A stretch of 64,000 bases of DNA from UBA6244 sp963676875 (lineage in GTDB: Bacteria; Bacteroidota; Bacteroidia; Bacteroidales; F082). The position numbers were made by a program, and so were the translations under genes. Below, one piece after another: positions 7,778 to 14,543 of this stretch. The number at the start of each line of letters is the position of its first letter. The first letter of the stretch is position 1. Under the pieces are notes generated by a model, which was not told the DNA's origin, made no database searches, and saw only the letters and a program-made list of their open reading frames with translations. The stretch lies in the NCBI GenBank assembly GCA_963676875.1, contig OY781436.1, positions 3,844,001 to 3,908,000 of the forward strand. The letters are read 5' to 3'.

Positions 7778-7831
7778 GCACCTATAAACCAGCGCATTAG
7801 TGCCGCTTTTTAGCTGCAAACGTTGGGCACC
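7633..7831. other. attC-like junction 4 (between cassettes D and E)
   Basis: It begins TGGCAAC (7633-7639), the reverse complement of the cassette D start GTTGCCA at 6798-6804. It ends GTTGGGCACC (7822-7831), the start of cassette E. The right core GTTGGGC is the only one here that matches the classical integron GTTRRRY consensus. The left part is the repeat shared with junction 3. The right part (GCGCATTAGTGCCGC...) is unique. Confidence 0.55.
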
Positions 7832-7878
7832 ATTCGAAAAAATAACACTACAAACAAACCTGACTCCCAAGAAATGAT

Positions 7879-7886
7879 TATATTTG
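7879..7886 (+). promoter_or_regulatory. Candidate -7 promoter element for the Fic cassette
   Basis: TATATTTG fits the Bacteroidota TAnnTTTG -7 motif and lies 25 bases before the antitoxin start at 7912, inside the cassette. No clear -33 TTTG is found at the usual spacing. A cassette-borne promoter is usual for toxin-antitoxin cassettes. The motif is short and the region AT-rich, so this is tentative. Confidence 0.45.
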
Positions 7887-7911
7887 AAACTAATTTCTAA
7901 TATGATTAAAC

Positions 7912-8133
7912 ATGTTTAATGCAATAGATATAGATAGAAACAAGCTTACCATCATGGGAGTCAAATTTTCCGATTTGAAAACATTGGAAAATACTGCAAA
8001 TGCAATTGGAAGTAACATGTTTGAGGGTTATAACCCGACTCCTAAAGGCATAGAGATTATCAGAGACTATGTGATTGGTAAAATTACTTTAGCTGAATTA
8101 ATAAAATTTGCAAAGGAAAAGGCATATGTCTGA
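7912..8133 (+). CDS. VbhA-type antitoxin of a Fic toxin (cassette E, first gene)
   Basis: A 73-aa protein. Residues 34-39, SNMFEG, match the (S/T)xxxE(G/N) inhibitory motif whose Glu blocks the ATP site of Fic enzymes in class I systems such as VbhA/VbhT. The segment TPKGIEIIRDYVIGKITLAEL after it is the familiar C-terminal part of VbhA-like antitoxins. The stop overlaps the toxin start by 8 bp (ATGTCTGA), giving the antitoxin-first, coupled order typical of such pairs. The start ATG at 7912 is 90 bases inside the cassette. Confidence 0.85.
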   Translation: MFNAIDIDRNKLTIMGVKFSDLKTLENTANAIGSNMFEGYNPTPKGIEIIRDYVIGKITLAELIKFAKEKAYV

Positions 8134-8749
8134 TTCTTACAAATATGTTGACCCTGATTATACATATACTGACCCAAAAACCGGAATACTTAGAAATTTA
8201 GCGGATATTGCCGACCAAGAAGTTTTACTTTTTGTTGAAAGTGGAGCTGTTACAAAACGAATACAAGAACTTCACGAGAAACCTTTCAGAATAAAGGGAA
8301 CAGAAAGCCTTTTTGCAATTCATAAGCATTTATTTCAAGACATATATTCCTGGGCAGGTAAAAAACGAATTGTTGAAGTAAGTAAAGACGGTAAACAGTT
8401 TTTTCCAACGGCATATTTTCAAAATGCTTATCGATTTATTGATACATTAATTTTGGATTACAAAAGAATTCCAAAGTACAACAAACAGCAATTAGCCGAA
8501 AAATTAGCTGAAATTTTAGATAATGTCAATTATTTACATCCTTTCCGAGAAGGAAATGGACGAACGCAAAGAGAATTTTTAAGATTGCTAGCTTTGGAAA
8601 AGGGCTTAATATTAAATCTGAACCCGCCTGACAATAAAAATATCTATGACCGGTATATGCAAGGTACAATAAACAGTGATCTAAAAACTTTGACCAAATT
8701 GATTTTAGAACTTATTGAAATACAATCTGATAATAAGACCGGTGAATAA
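8126..8749 (+). CDS. fic: Fic-domain toxin, probable AMP transferase (cassette E, second gene)
   Basis: A 207-aa Fic protein with the complete catalytic motif HPFREGNGRTQR at residues 138-149. The His is the base, and the GNGR loop holds the nucleotide phosphates and metal. Upstream, the flap region is visible around GKQFFPTAYF. The protein lacks an N-terminal inhibitory helix of its own, consistent with inhibition by the partner encoded just before it. Such toxins usually transfer AMP to a hydroxyl residue on a host target, for example gyrase or topoisomerase IV. The target here is unknown. An in-frame TTG at 8108 is less likely than the ATG at 8126, which is coupled to the antitoxin stop. 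Confidence 0.9.
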   Translation: MSDSYKYVDPDYTYTDPKTGILRNLADIADQEVLLFVESGAVTKRIQELHEKPFRIKGTESLFAIHKHLFQDIYSWAGKKRIVEVSKDGKQFFPTAYFQNAYRFIDTLILDYKRIPKYNKQQLAEKLAEILDNVNYLHPFREGNGRTQREFLRLLALEKGLILNLNPPDNKNIYDRYMQGTINSDLKTLTKLILELIEIQSDNKTGE

Positions 8750-8773
8750 TAACCAGAACTCCGAGCGGCATCC

Positions 8774-8783
8774 GGTGCCCAAT
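8774..8783. other. Cassette E end core (left half of junction 5, degenerate)
   Basis: GGTGCCCAAT. The first nine bases are the reverse complement of TTGGGCACC at 7823-7831, the start of cassette E. The final base is T where the other junctions have C (AAC). No matching right half (GTT plus a new core) was identified beyond it, so this may be the worn right end of the array. Confidence 0.5.
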
Positions 8784-9202
8784 CCCGCATTTGAAAAATT
8801 GAACTACATTTCGACAAGCGCAATGCATCGCATCCGCCGTACCTCGGTATACGCACATAACGAAACTAAGGGTTGTTTCTTGCTTATGTGTTGTGGGATT
8901 TTGCCGCTGATTTGATGGCCGTTCCGGAGATGTGCCCTGTCCGAATCCAACGGGGCGAATGTTTGTTTTGCACTTTCTTTCTGCCATCATACAAATCCCT
9001 TGGTGATGGTAACGTCATCCGCTTGACAGAACGGACCCCGAAAAAATTAATGTCTGTTACAAGAATTCATAGCGGTTTCTTACGAAGTTTGGGGTGATTG
9101 TGGAGATGCCTGCTTTTGGGAGAATGTTTTTTAATTCGAGGCCTACTTTCCTCTTCATACCAAAAGGTTTCCTATTTTCGTGTAGAAATAATACCCTGTG
9201 TT
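8784..9202. other. Spacer at the right end of the island
   Basis: No gene is supported here. Several short frames cross it (8873-9097, 9098-9202) but have no recognisable product and overlap each other. Base composition returns to that of the core genome. GTTGTGGG near 8888-8895 resembles the cassette A core but has no partner downstream. Confidence 0.4.
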
Positions 9203-9886
9203 ATGATTGGAACCATCGTAAATGCCCTGGCTGTGGTGGCGGGAGGAGGTGTCGGCATGTTGTTGAAAGGACGACTTCCCGAACGTTATACCACCATTTT
9301 TTTTCAGGCTATCGGACTGTTTACCATTTATTTGGGGGTGTCGTTGGCTCTGAAAGCGGAACAGGTGTTTTATGTGGTACTGGCACTGATTACCGGCGCT
9401 GTTATTGGAGAAGCCCTCCACCTGGAAGCCCGTACCGAACGCCTGAGCAACCGACTGAAACATCGGTTTCGTTTTAAAAATGAGCGTTTTTCGGAAGGCT
9501 TGCTTACTTCGTTTCTGCTTTATTGTATGGGCTCGCTAACCTTGCTGGGAGCCGTAACCGAAGGACTTACGGGCGATCCCAAGCTGCTGCTCATTAAGTC
9601 GTTGATGGATGGTATTTCTTCCATCGCGTTGGCATCGGCCATGGGAGTGGGAGTGGTGTTTTCGGCTATTCCTTTGTTGATTTATCAGGGAGGTTTAACC
9701 CTGTTAACCATGTGGTTGGGCAATTTTATACCACCGGAATTAATCAACGAAATTTCGGCTGTGGGGGGCATCCTGCTCATCGGATTGGCCATCAATATTC
9801 TGGGGTTGGCCAAAATCCGCATTATGAACATGCTTCCGGCTTTGGTGATGGTGGTAGTTTTTGTGATGCTGCTTCCTCTCTTATAA
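9203..9886 (+). CDS. DUF554 family membrane protein (YdfK/YqgA-like)
   Basis: A 227-aa protein starting MIGTIVNALAVVAGGGVGML, the conserved N-terminus of the DUF554 family. About seven hydrophobic segments follow, with family motifs such as CMGSLTLLGAVTEGLTGDP and KSLMDGISSIALAS. Family members are integral membrane proteins of unknown transport function. A longer frame upstream (from 9098) would add 35 unrelated residues before this conserved start, so ATG 9203 is chosen. It is a single gene ahead of ilvE with a 124-bp gap. Confidence 0.85.
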   Translation: MIGTIVNALAVVAGGGVGMLLKGRLPERYTTIFFQAIGLFTIYLGVSLALKAEQVFYVVLALITGAVIGEALHLEARTERLSNRLKHRFRFKNERFSEGLLTSFLLYCMGSLTLLGAVTEGLTGDPKLLLIKSLMDGISSIALASAMGVGVVFSAIPLLIYQGGLTLLTMWLGNFIPPELINEISAVGGILLIGLAINILGLAKIRIMNMLPALVMVVVFVMLLPLL

Positions 9887-10010
9887 AAATGAGGTACATC
9901 CATTGCACTCGTTTGCGTAAACTGTTTCTAAATTATCACCACGCTGCAAAACACAAGCCCCATTGCCATAATTTCATTAACTTAGCCCGCTCAATATTTA
10001 ACAATCAATC

Positions 10011-11039
10011 ATGGATAATACAAAGAATATAGACTGGAAAAACCTTCCTTTCGGTTATTACAAAACCGACTACAACGTAAGGTGCTATTTCAAAAATGGC
10101 CAATGGGGTGAGTTGGAAATCTCCTCCTCGGAATATGTACCCATGCATATTGCCGCCACTGCTTTGCATTACGGACAAGAAGCTTTCGAAGGATTGAAAG
10201 CCTATCGTGGCAAAGACGGCAAGGTGCGTTTATTTCGTTGGCAGGAAAATGCCCGCCGCATGCGTAGCTCAGCCGATGGCGTGATGATGGCCGAAGTTCC
10301 CGATGAACTCTTTTACGCTGCCATTACCAAAGCTGTTCAATTAAATGCTTCTTACATTCCTCCCTATGGCACGGGTGCCTCGCTGTATTTGCGACCCTTG
10401 CTTATCGGAAGTGGTCCTCAGGTAGGTGTAAAACCCGCCACCGAATACATGTTTATGGTATTTGTAACACCGGTTGGTCCTTATTTTAAAGAAGGATTTA
10501 AACCTGTTGACATCGAACTGGTGCGCGATTACGACCGCGCCGCACCCAAGGGTACAGGAAGCATCAAGGTAGGTGGAAACTACGCTGCAGGCATGAGACC
10601 TGCCCACCGTGCTCACAACGACGGTTTTGCCTCGGTGTTGTTCCTCGATGCCCTGGAGAAAAAATATATCGACGAAGCCGGTCCTGCCAACTTCTTTGGC
10701 ATCAAAGAAGGTAGGTATATTACACCCAAATCCGACAGTATTTTACCCTCCATCACCAACATGAGTTTGGAAGAAATTGCCCACGACATCGGGTTGAAAG
10801 TGGAACGTCGCCGCGTGCCCGTGGAAGAACTGGAAACCTTTGAAGAAGCCGGCGCTTGCGGTACTGCCGCCATTATCAGCCCCATCAAGCGTATCTACGA
10901 CAGGATAAATGATAAAAATTACACCTTTGGTGAGGTTGCCGGACCTTATTCAACCAAGTTGTTCATCACCCTGCGTGCCATTCAGGAAGGTGAAGTGGAA
11001 GATACACACCACTGGACTACGGTAATCGAAGGTTTGTAA
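10011..11039 (+). CDS. ilvE: Branched-chain amino acid aminotransferase
   Basis: A 342-aa class IV (fold-type IV) aminotransferase that interconverts Leu, Ile and Val with their 2-oxo acids, using glutamate. It has the N-terminal YGQEAFEGLKAYR motif and LYLRPLLIGSG. The PLP lysine lies in GSIKVGGNYAAG, and EAGPANFFGI and GTAAIISPI follow. Length and order fit the longer BCAT type. It is followed by a strong hairpin terminator shared with the convergent algH gene, so it is probably monocistronic. Confidence 0.95.
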   Translation: MDNTKNIDWKNLPFGYYKTDYNVRCYFKNGQWGELEISSSEYVPMHIAATALHYGQEAFEGLKAYRGKDGKVRLFRWQENARRMRSSADGVMMAEVPDELFYAAITKAVQLNASYIPPYGTGASLYLRPLLIGSGPQVGVKPATEYMFMVFVTPVGPYFKEGFKPVDIELVRDYDRAAPKGTGSIKVGGNYAAGMRPAHRAHNDGFASVLFLDALEKKYIDEAGPANFFGIKEGRYITPKSDSILPSITNMSLEEIAHDIGLKVERRRVPVEELETFEEAGACGTAAIISPIKRIYDRINDKNYTFGEVAGPYSTKLFITLRAIQEGEVEDTHHWTTVIEGL

Positions 11040-11060
11040 GAATATCCTCTGAAATAACAA

Positions 11061-11087
11061 AAGGCAGCTTTTTAGGCTGCCTTTTTT
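11061..11087. terminator. Bidirectional rho-independent terminator between ilvE and algH
   Basis: The stem AAGGCAGC (11061-11068) pairs with GCTGCCTT (11076-11083) around a short loop. A run of T follows on the plus strand, and a run of A precedes it so that it also works on the minus strand. It sits exactly between two convergent genes. Confidence 0.85.
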
Positions 11088-11676
11088 AGTTTAGGGTCGG
11101 GTCTTTTGGGAATTTTGTCCAATGCTGATACTCATTCCCCATGGGCTCCAGCAAGTCTTTCCACATGGTGGTGGGGTTGGAGGTGAGCAAATTATGCCTG
11201 GGCATCGGTGTGACCAACCACGAATTTCTTTTCAGTTCGTCATCCAATTGTTTGGGCGACCAGCCTGAATATCCTGCATAAAAACAGATTTTCTCAGGAG
11301 TGAGTTGTCCGAATTGAATCAACTCTTTTATCATGTCGATGGAGCCGCCCCAAAACAAACCGCCGCCAATGGGTATGGCATCTTCAATCACTTCTCCGTA
11401 GGAGTGCACATAAAACAAGGCATTGCTTTCAACCGGGCCTCCCAAGTGTAATGAACCTTCAAATTTTGGAAAATGGGGAACGATCTTGTTAAATGGTTGA
11501 CTAATAGGCTTGTTGATAATAACTCCAAAAGTACCTTCGTCATTATGATCGGCCAGCAATATCACCGACCGACCAAAATAGTAATCGCCCATCAATGGTT
11601 CTGAAACCAGCAATCTACCACGAGCAGGAGTTAAATCATTACTTTTTATCTTGAAGTATTTATCAAATGAATCCAT
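11086..11676 (-). CDS. algH: YqgE/AlgH family protein (UPF0301)
   Basis: A 196-aa protein with the YqgE/AlgH signature. GRLLVSEPLMGDYYFGRSVILL appears near the N-terminus, followed by GTFGVIINKPI, LHLGGPVE and FYAGYSGWSPKQLDDEL. The family is widespread and conserved in structure, but its biochemical role is unsettled; the name comes from alginate regulation in Pseudomonas. The start codon lies head to head with the murL reading frame, so the short region 11677-11758 probably holds divergent promoters. Confidence 0.9.
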   Translation of the reverse strand: MDSFDKYFKIKSNDLTPARGRLLVSEPLMGDYYFGRSVILLADHNDEGTFGVIINKPISQPFNKIVPHFPKFEGSLHLGGPVESNALFYVHSYGEVIEDAIPIGGGLFWGGSIDMIKELIQFGQLTPEKICFYAGYSGWSPKQLDDELKRNSWLVTPMPRHNLLTSNPTTMWKDLLEPMGNEYQHWTKFPKDPTLN

Positions 11677-11683
11677 GCTTTTA

Positions 11684-11728
11684 TACTTTTACAAACGTCG
11701 TAAATGCAAAAAACGTTTACTTTTACAA
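11684..11728. promoter_or_regulatory. Direct repeat in the algH/murL divergent region
   Basis: The 11-mer TACTTTTACAA occurs at 11684-11694 and again at 11718-11728, 34 bases apart. Each copy is close to a TAnnTTTG -7 element on the plus strand (TACTTTTA). If murL starts at 11759 this is the whole intergenic region, so the repeats could be promoter elements or a binding site for one regulator. No search or expression data support this. Confidence 0.35.
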
Positions 11729-11758
11729 GCTGTTTGTCACAAAAAACATACCAAGACC

Positions 11759-13132
11759 TTGAACATTAAACAACGCCGGAAGGATTTTGACAGGTTTCGG
11801 AAGGATTATCCCTTTTTCGAATACAGTGCATATGGTTATCAGTTGGATGAAAAAGGATTACAAATGACGTTTGATTTTAATATCAGTAATCAATTCAAGT
11901 TTTCACCCACCATGTTTGTGCCTGCCAAAGCCATGTGCCAGTGGCAACAACTGAGTAGCCACGATCTCGATAACCTGGTATTTCATGTGGGCATGGTAGA
12001 GCTTGTAAGCTATTGGAAAATAACCTGTTCACCTCAAATATTAATCAAACCACACACACTAGACAGCTACCAAACCGAGTGGTGGAAGAAGTTGTATTGG
12101 CACGGATTGGGTGAGTTTTTGTATCTCAATGGAATTGAGATCGAGAAAGAGCAGTTGATGCATATTGCCTCTTCGGGCAATGCCCTGAGCCCGCTTCAAC
12201 TTTCCCTCGATCAAAATGCGGTGATGGTTCCCGTGGGCGGAGGCAAGGATTCGGTGGTAACATTGGAGTTGCTGCGTTCATCCCAATTGAATGTCTTTCC
12301 CATGGCGGTAAATGTACGTCCGGCTATCGCAAGAACCATTCATGAAGCGGGATTTGCTGATAATCAGATGTTAGAGGTAAGGCGGCAACTCGATCCGCTC
12401 ATGTTGCAGTTGAACAAAGAAGGGTTCCTCAACGGACATACACCCTTTTCTGCATTATTGGCTTTCACCACGACATTGTTGGCCATGGGCAGCCGGATAG
12501 GTTACGTGGCTCTGTCTAACGAAAGCAGTGCCAACGAAAGTACGGTTCCCGGCACGAAAATCAATCACCAATATTCCAAATCCTTTGAGTTTGAACAGGA
12601 TTTTAATACCTATTGCCGGAAATATATCCACCCCGAATTGCATTACTTTAGTTTTTTGCGTCCGGTAAATGAGTTGCAAATCGCGGCACTTTTTTCGCAG
12701 TTTACTCATCATCATGCAGGATTCAGAAGTTGTAACGTGGGTAGTAAACAGGATGCTTGGTGTGGCGAATGTCCCAAGTGTTTGTTCACCTATATTATAT
12801 TGTCTCCTTTTGTTTCTGAGTCAAATCTGAAGGCAATATTTGGTGGAAATTTACTTGAAAACGGGCAACTTGCCATGGTGTTCGACGAACTGTCCGGGAA
12901 AGCTGCCGTTAAGCCATTCGAATGCGTGGGTACGCCCGATGAGGTGAAAGTGGCCATCAACAAAGCCTTTCGTGAAGAAAAAGAATGGCCGGAGTTGTTG
13001 AAAGCATACCCGTTTGATGAAAACTATTCTGTAGAATTTAACCGGTTGATGTCGGAGTTTTCTAACGAACATGCCCTTCCGCCGATTTTTTTATCCATCC
13101 TAAAAAACGCCCTTCATGATCGACTTGCTTAA
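11759..13132 (+). CDS. murL: MurL-like UDP-MurNAc-L-Ala-L-Glu epimerase
   Basis: From TTG 11759 the product is 457 aa. A PP-loop-type motif VPVGGGKDSVVTLE opens the central domain. The blocks NVRPAIARTIHEAGF, LNGHTPFSALLAF, LSNESSANESTVPG and NHQYSKSFEFE follow, then SCNVGSKQDAWCGECPKC and AIFGGNLL with KPFECVG. These are, in order, the conserved blocks I know from MurL. MurL converts the L-Glu of UDP-MurNAc-L-Ala-L-Glu to D-Glu with ATP. The next gene, overlapping by 17 bp, is a MurD2-type ligase, which is the known partner. The start is uncertain: ATG 11675 is in frame but abuts the algH start codon. Confidence 0.8.
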   Translation: MNIKQRRKDFDRFRKDYPFFEYSAYGYQLDEKGLQMTFDFNISNQFKFSPTMFVPAKAMCQWQQLSSHDLDNLVFHVGMVELVSYWKITCSPQILIKPHTLDSYQTEWWKKLYWHGLGEFLYLNGIEIEKEQLMHIASSGNALSPLQLSLDQNAVMVPVGGGKDSVVTLELLRSSQLNVFPMAVNVRPAIARTIHEAGFADNQMLEVRRQLDPLMLQLNKEGFLNGHTPFSALLAFTTTLLAMGSRIGYVALSNESSANESTVPGTKINHQYSKSFEFEQDFNTYCRKYIHPELHYFSFLRPVNELQIAALFSQFTHHHAGFRSCNVGSKQDAWCGECPKCLFTYIILSPFVSESNLKAIFGGNLLENGQLAMVFDELSGKAAVKPFECVGTPDEVKVAINKAFREEKEWPELLKAYPFDENYSVEFNRLMSEFSNEHALPPIFLSILKNALHDRLA

Positions 13133-14450
13133 ACGTACCATGTCGGGTTTCGAAAGGGTCGTGGTACTTGGTTACGGACGCGAAGGGAAATCTACTTACA
13201 AGTTACTGCGCCGCTATTTTCCTCAATTATCCATTACCATTGCAGATGTCAATTTGACAGTTGCTGAGGATATTACATTGAAAAATGACTCATTTATTGA
13301 ATTTTCGTTGGGAAAAGAATACCTGAACATGTTAGGCCAAAAATCGGTGGTGTTTAAATCGCCGGGGGTGCTGTTGCCTGAAAAGATTCTTCATCCCGAA
13401 AGTTTGCTTACTTCACAAACGGATTTGTTTATTCAGAAGTTTGGTAAACAATTGGTTGGTGTGTCGGGAACCAAGGGAAAAAGTACAACATCCTCACTCA
13501 TTTATCATTTGTTGAAAAACACCGGCAGAAAAGCCGTATTGCTTGGAAACATTGGTATTCCGGCCTTTGATAAAATTGATGAAATAGAGCCAGACACCCA
13601 TATTGTTTTTGAATTGTCGGCACATCAACTGCAACACGTCCATCATTCACCCCATGTTGCTGTTTTATTGAATATTTTTCCCGAACATTTGGATTATTTT
13701 TCTTCATTAGACCAATACAGGCAAGCCAAACTCAACCTGTTTCGGTATCAATCTGCCGACGACTTTTTAATTGTCTCCGGAGATACCTTGTTAAACGGAG
13801 AAAAGGGTAGGAGTCAACTCATTCCCTTTTTTAACCATTCTGTTTCCGGAGCTGCTTGTCTGTTAGGTGATGCTGAATTTTTACTACACGAAAAAAAATA
13901 CCACTTCCCCGAAATGCAATTGGTTGGGCTGCACAACCAAGCCAATGTACTGGCCGCCATGTTGGCGCTGGTTCCTTTGGGATTGTCGGTTGAGGAAATG
14001 TTGCAGGCGTTGCCTGATTTTAAGGGACTTCCTCACAGATTGGAGTTCGTCGGAACCGTCCATGATATTCACTTTTACAACGATAGCATCAGCACCATTC
14101 CTGCATCGGCCATGGCTGCCATTGAAGCATTAAACAATGTTGGAAGCATTATTCTGGGTGGTTATGATCGCGGACTCGATTATGCTGAACTGGTTTCTTA
14201 TCTGGAAAAATCTAATCTAACCTGTTGCGTTTTTGTGGGATCGGCAGGCAAACGGATGAAAGAATTTTTTTCACCGAACTTTGCAGGTCAATTGATTGTG
14301 GCTGATAGTTTTCCACATGCCGTTGACGAGGCACGAAGTCACACACCCAAGGGAAAAATATGCCTCTTGTCGCCGGCAGCAGCCAGCTACGACGAATTTC
14401 ATAATTTTGAACATCGGGGCGATACCTTCAAAAAATTGGTGCACGGATAG
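13116..14450 (+). CDS. murD2: MurD2-type UDP-MurNAc-L-Ala:L-Glu ligase
   Basis: A 444-aa Mur ligase. Residues 14-20 (VVLGYGREGKS) form the N-terminal UDP-binding loop, and GVSGTKGKSTTSSLIYHLL is the ATP P-loop. HLDYFSSLDQYRQAKLNLF and LPHRLEFVGTV with NDSIST are ligase signatures. The C-terminal LLSPAAASYDEFHNFEHRG matches MurD. In place of the GGxxKGxDF loop of MurD it has GGYDRGLDY, as I recall for MurD2, the variant that adds L-Glu before MurL epimerises it. The overlap with murL supports this role over canonical MurD. The exact amino acid specificity is inferred. Confidence 0.82.
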   Translation: MIDLLKRTMSGFERVVVLGYGREGKSTYKLLRRYFPQLSITIADVNLTVAEDITLKNDSFIEFSLGKEYLNMLGQKSVVFKSPGVLLPEKILHPESLLTSQTDLFIQKFGKQLVGVSGTKGKSTTSSLIYHLLKNTGRKAVLLGNIGIPAFDKIDEIEPDTHIVFELSAHQLQHVHHSPHVAVLLNIFPEHLDYFSSLDQYRQAKLNLFRYQSADDFLIVSGDTLLNGEKGRSQLIPFFNHSVSGAACLLGDAEFLLHEKKYHFPEMQLVGLHNQANVLAAMLALVPLGLSVEEMLQALPDFKGLPHRLEFVGTVHDIHFYNDSISTIPASAMAAIEALNNVGSIILGGYDRGLDYAELVSYLEKSNLTCCVFVGSAGKRMKEFFSPNFAGQLIVADSFPHAVDEARSHTPKGKICLLSPAAASYDEFHNFEHRGDTFKKLVHG

Positions 14451-14482
14451 TTTGAAAATGATTCCCGACTATTCAGCTAAAG

Positions 14483-14516
14483 TTTGATGAGTTTTTTGTG
14501 GTTTTTAGTAGCTTTG
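14483..14516 (+). promoter_or_regulatory. Candidate promoter of recN
   Basis: TTTG at 14483-14486 and TAGCTTTG at 14509-14516 match the Bacteroidota -33/-7 consensus with a 22-base spacer. The -7 element lies 27 bases before the recN start. Confidence 0.6.
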
Positions 14517-14543
14517 TGGCCGCGAGAATAAACGCGACGGAAT

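Noticed and set aside
3397..8783. Classical class 1-type or Vibrio-type chromosomal integron
   Set aside because: No intI, attI or Pc found, and four of five cores differ from GTTRRRY. The cassette-like label is kept, but not membership of a known integron class.
8888..8895. GTTGTGGG as the start of a sixth cassette
   Set aside because: No complementary TCCCACAAC-type end is found downstream before the core genes resume.
9094..9477. 127-codon frame overlapping the DUF554 gene
   Set aside because: Different frame of a conserved membrane protein gene; no family.
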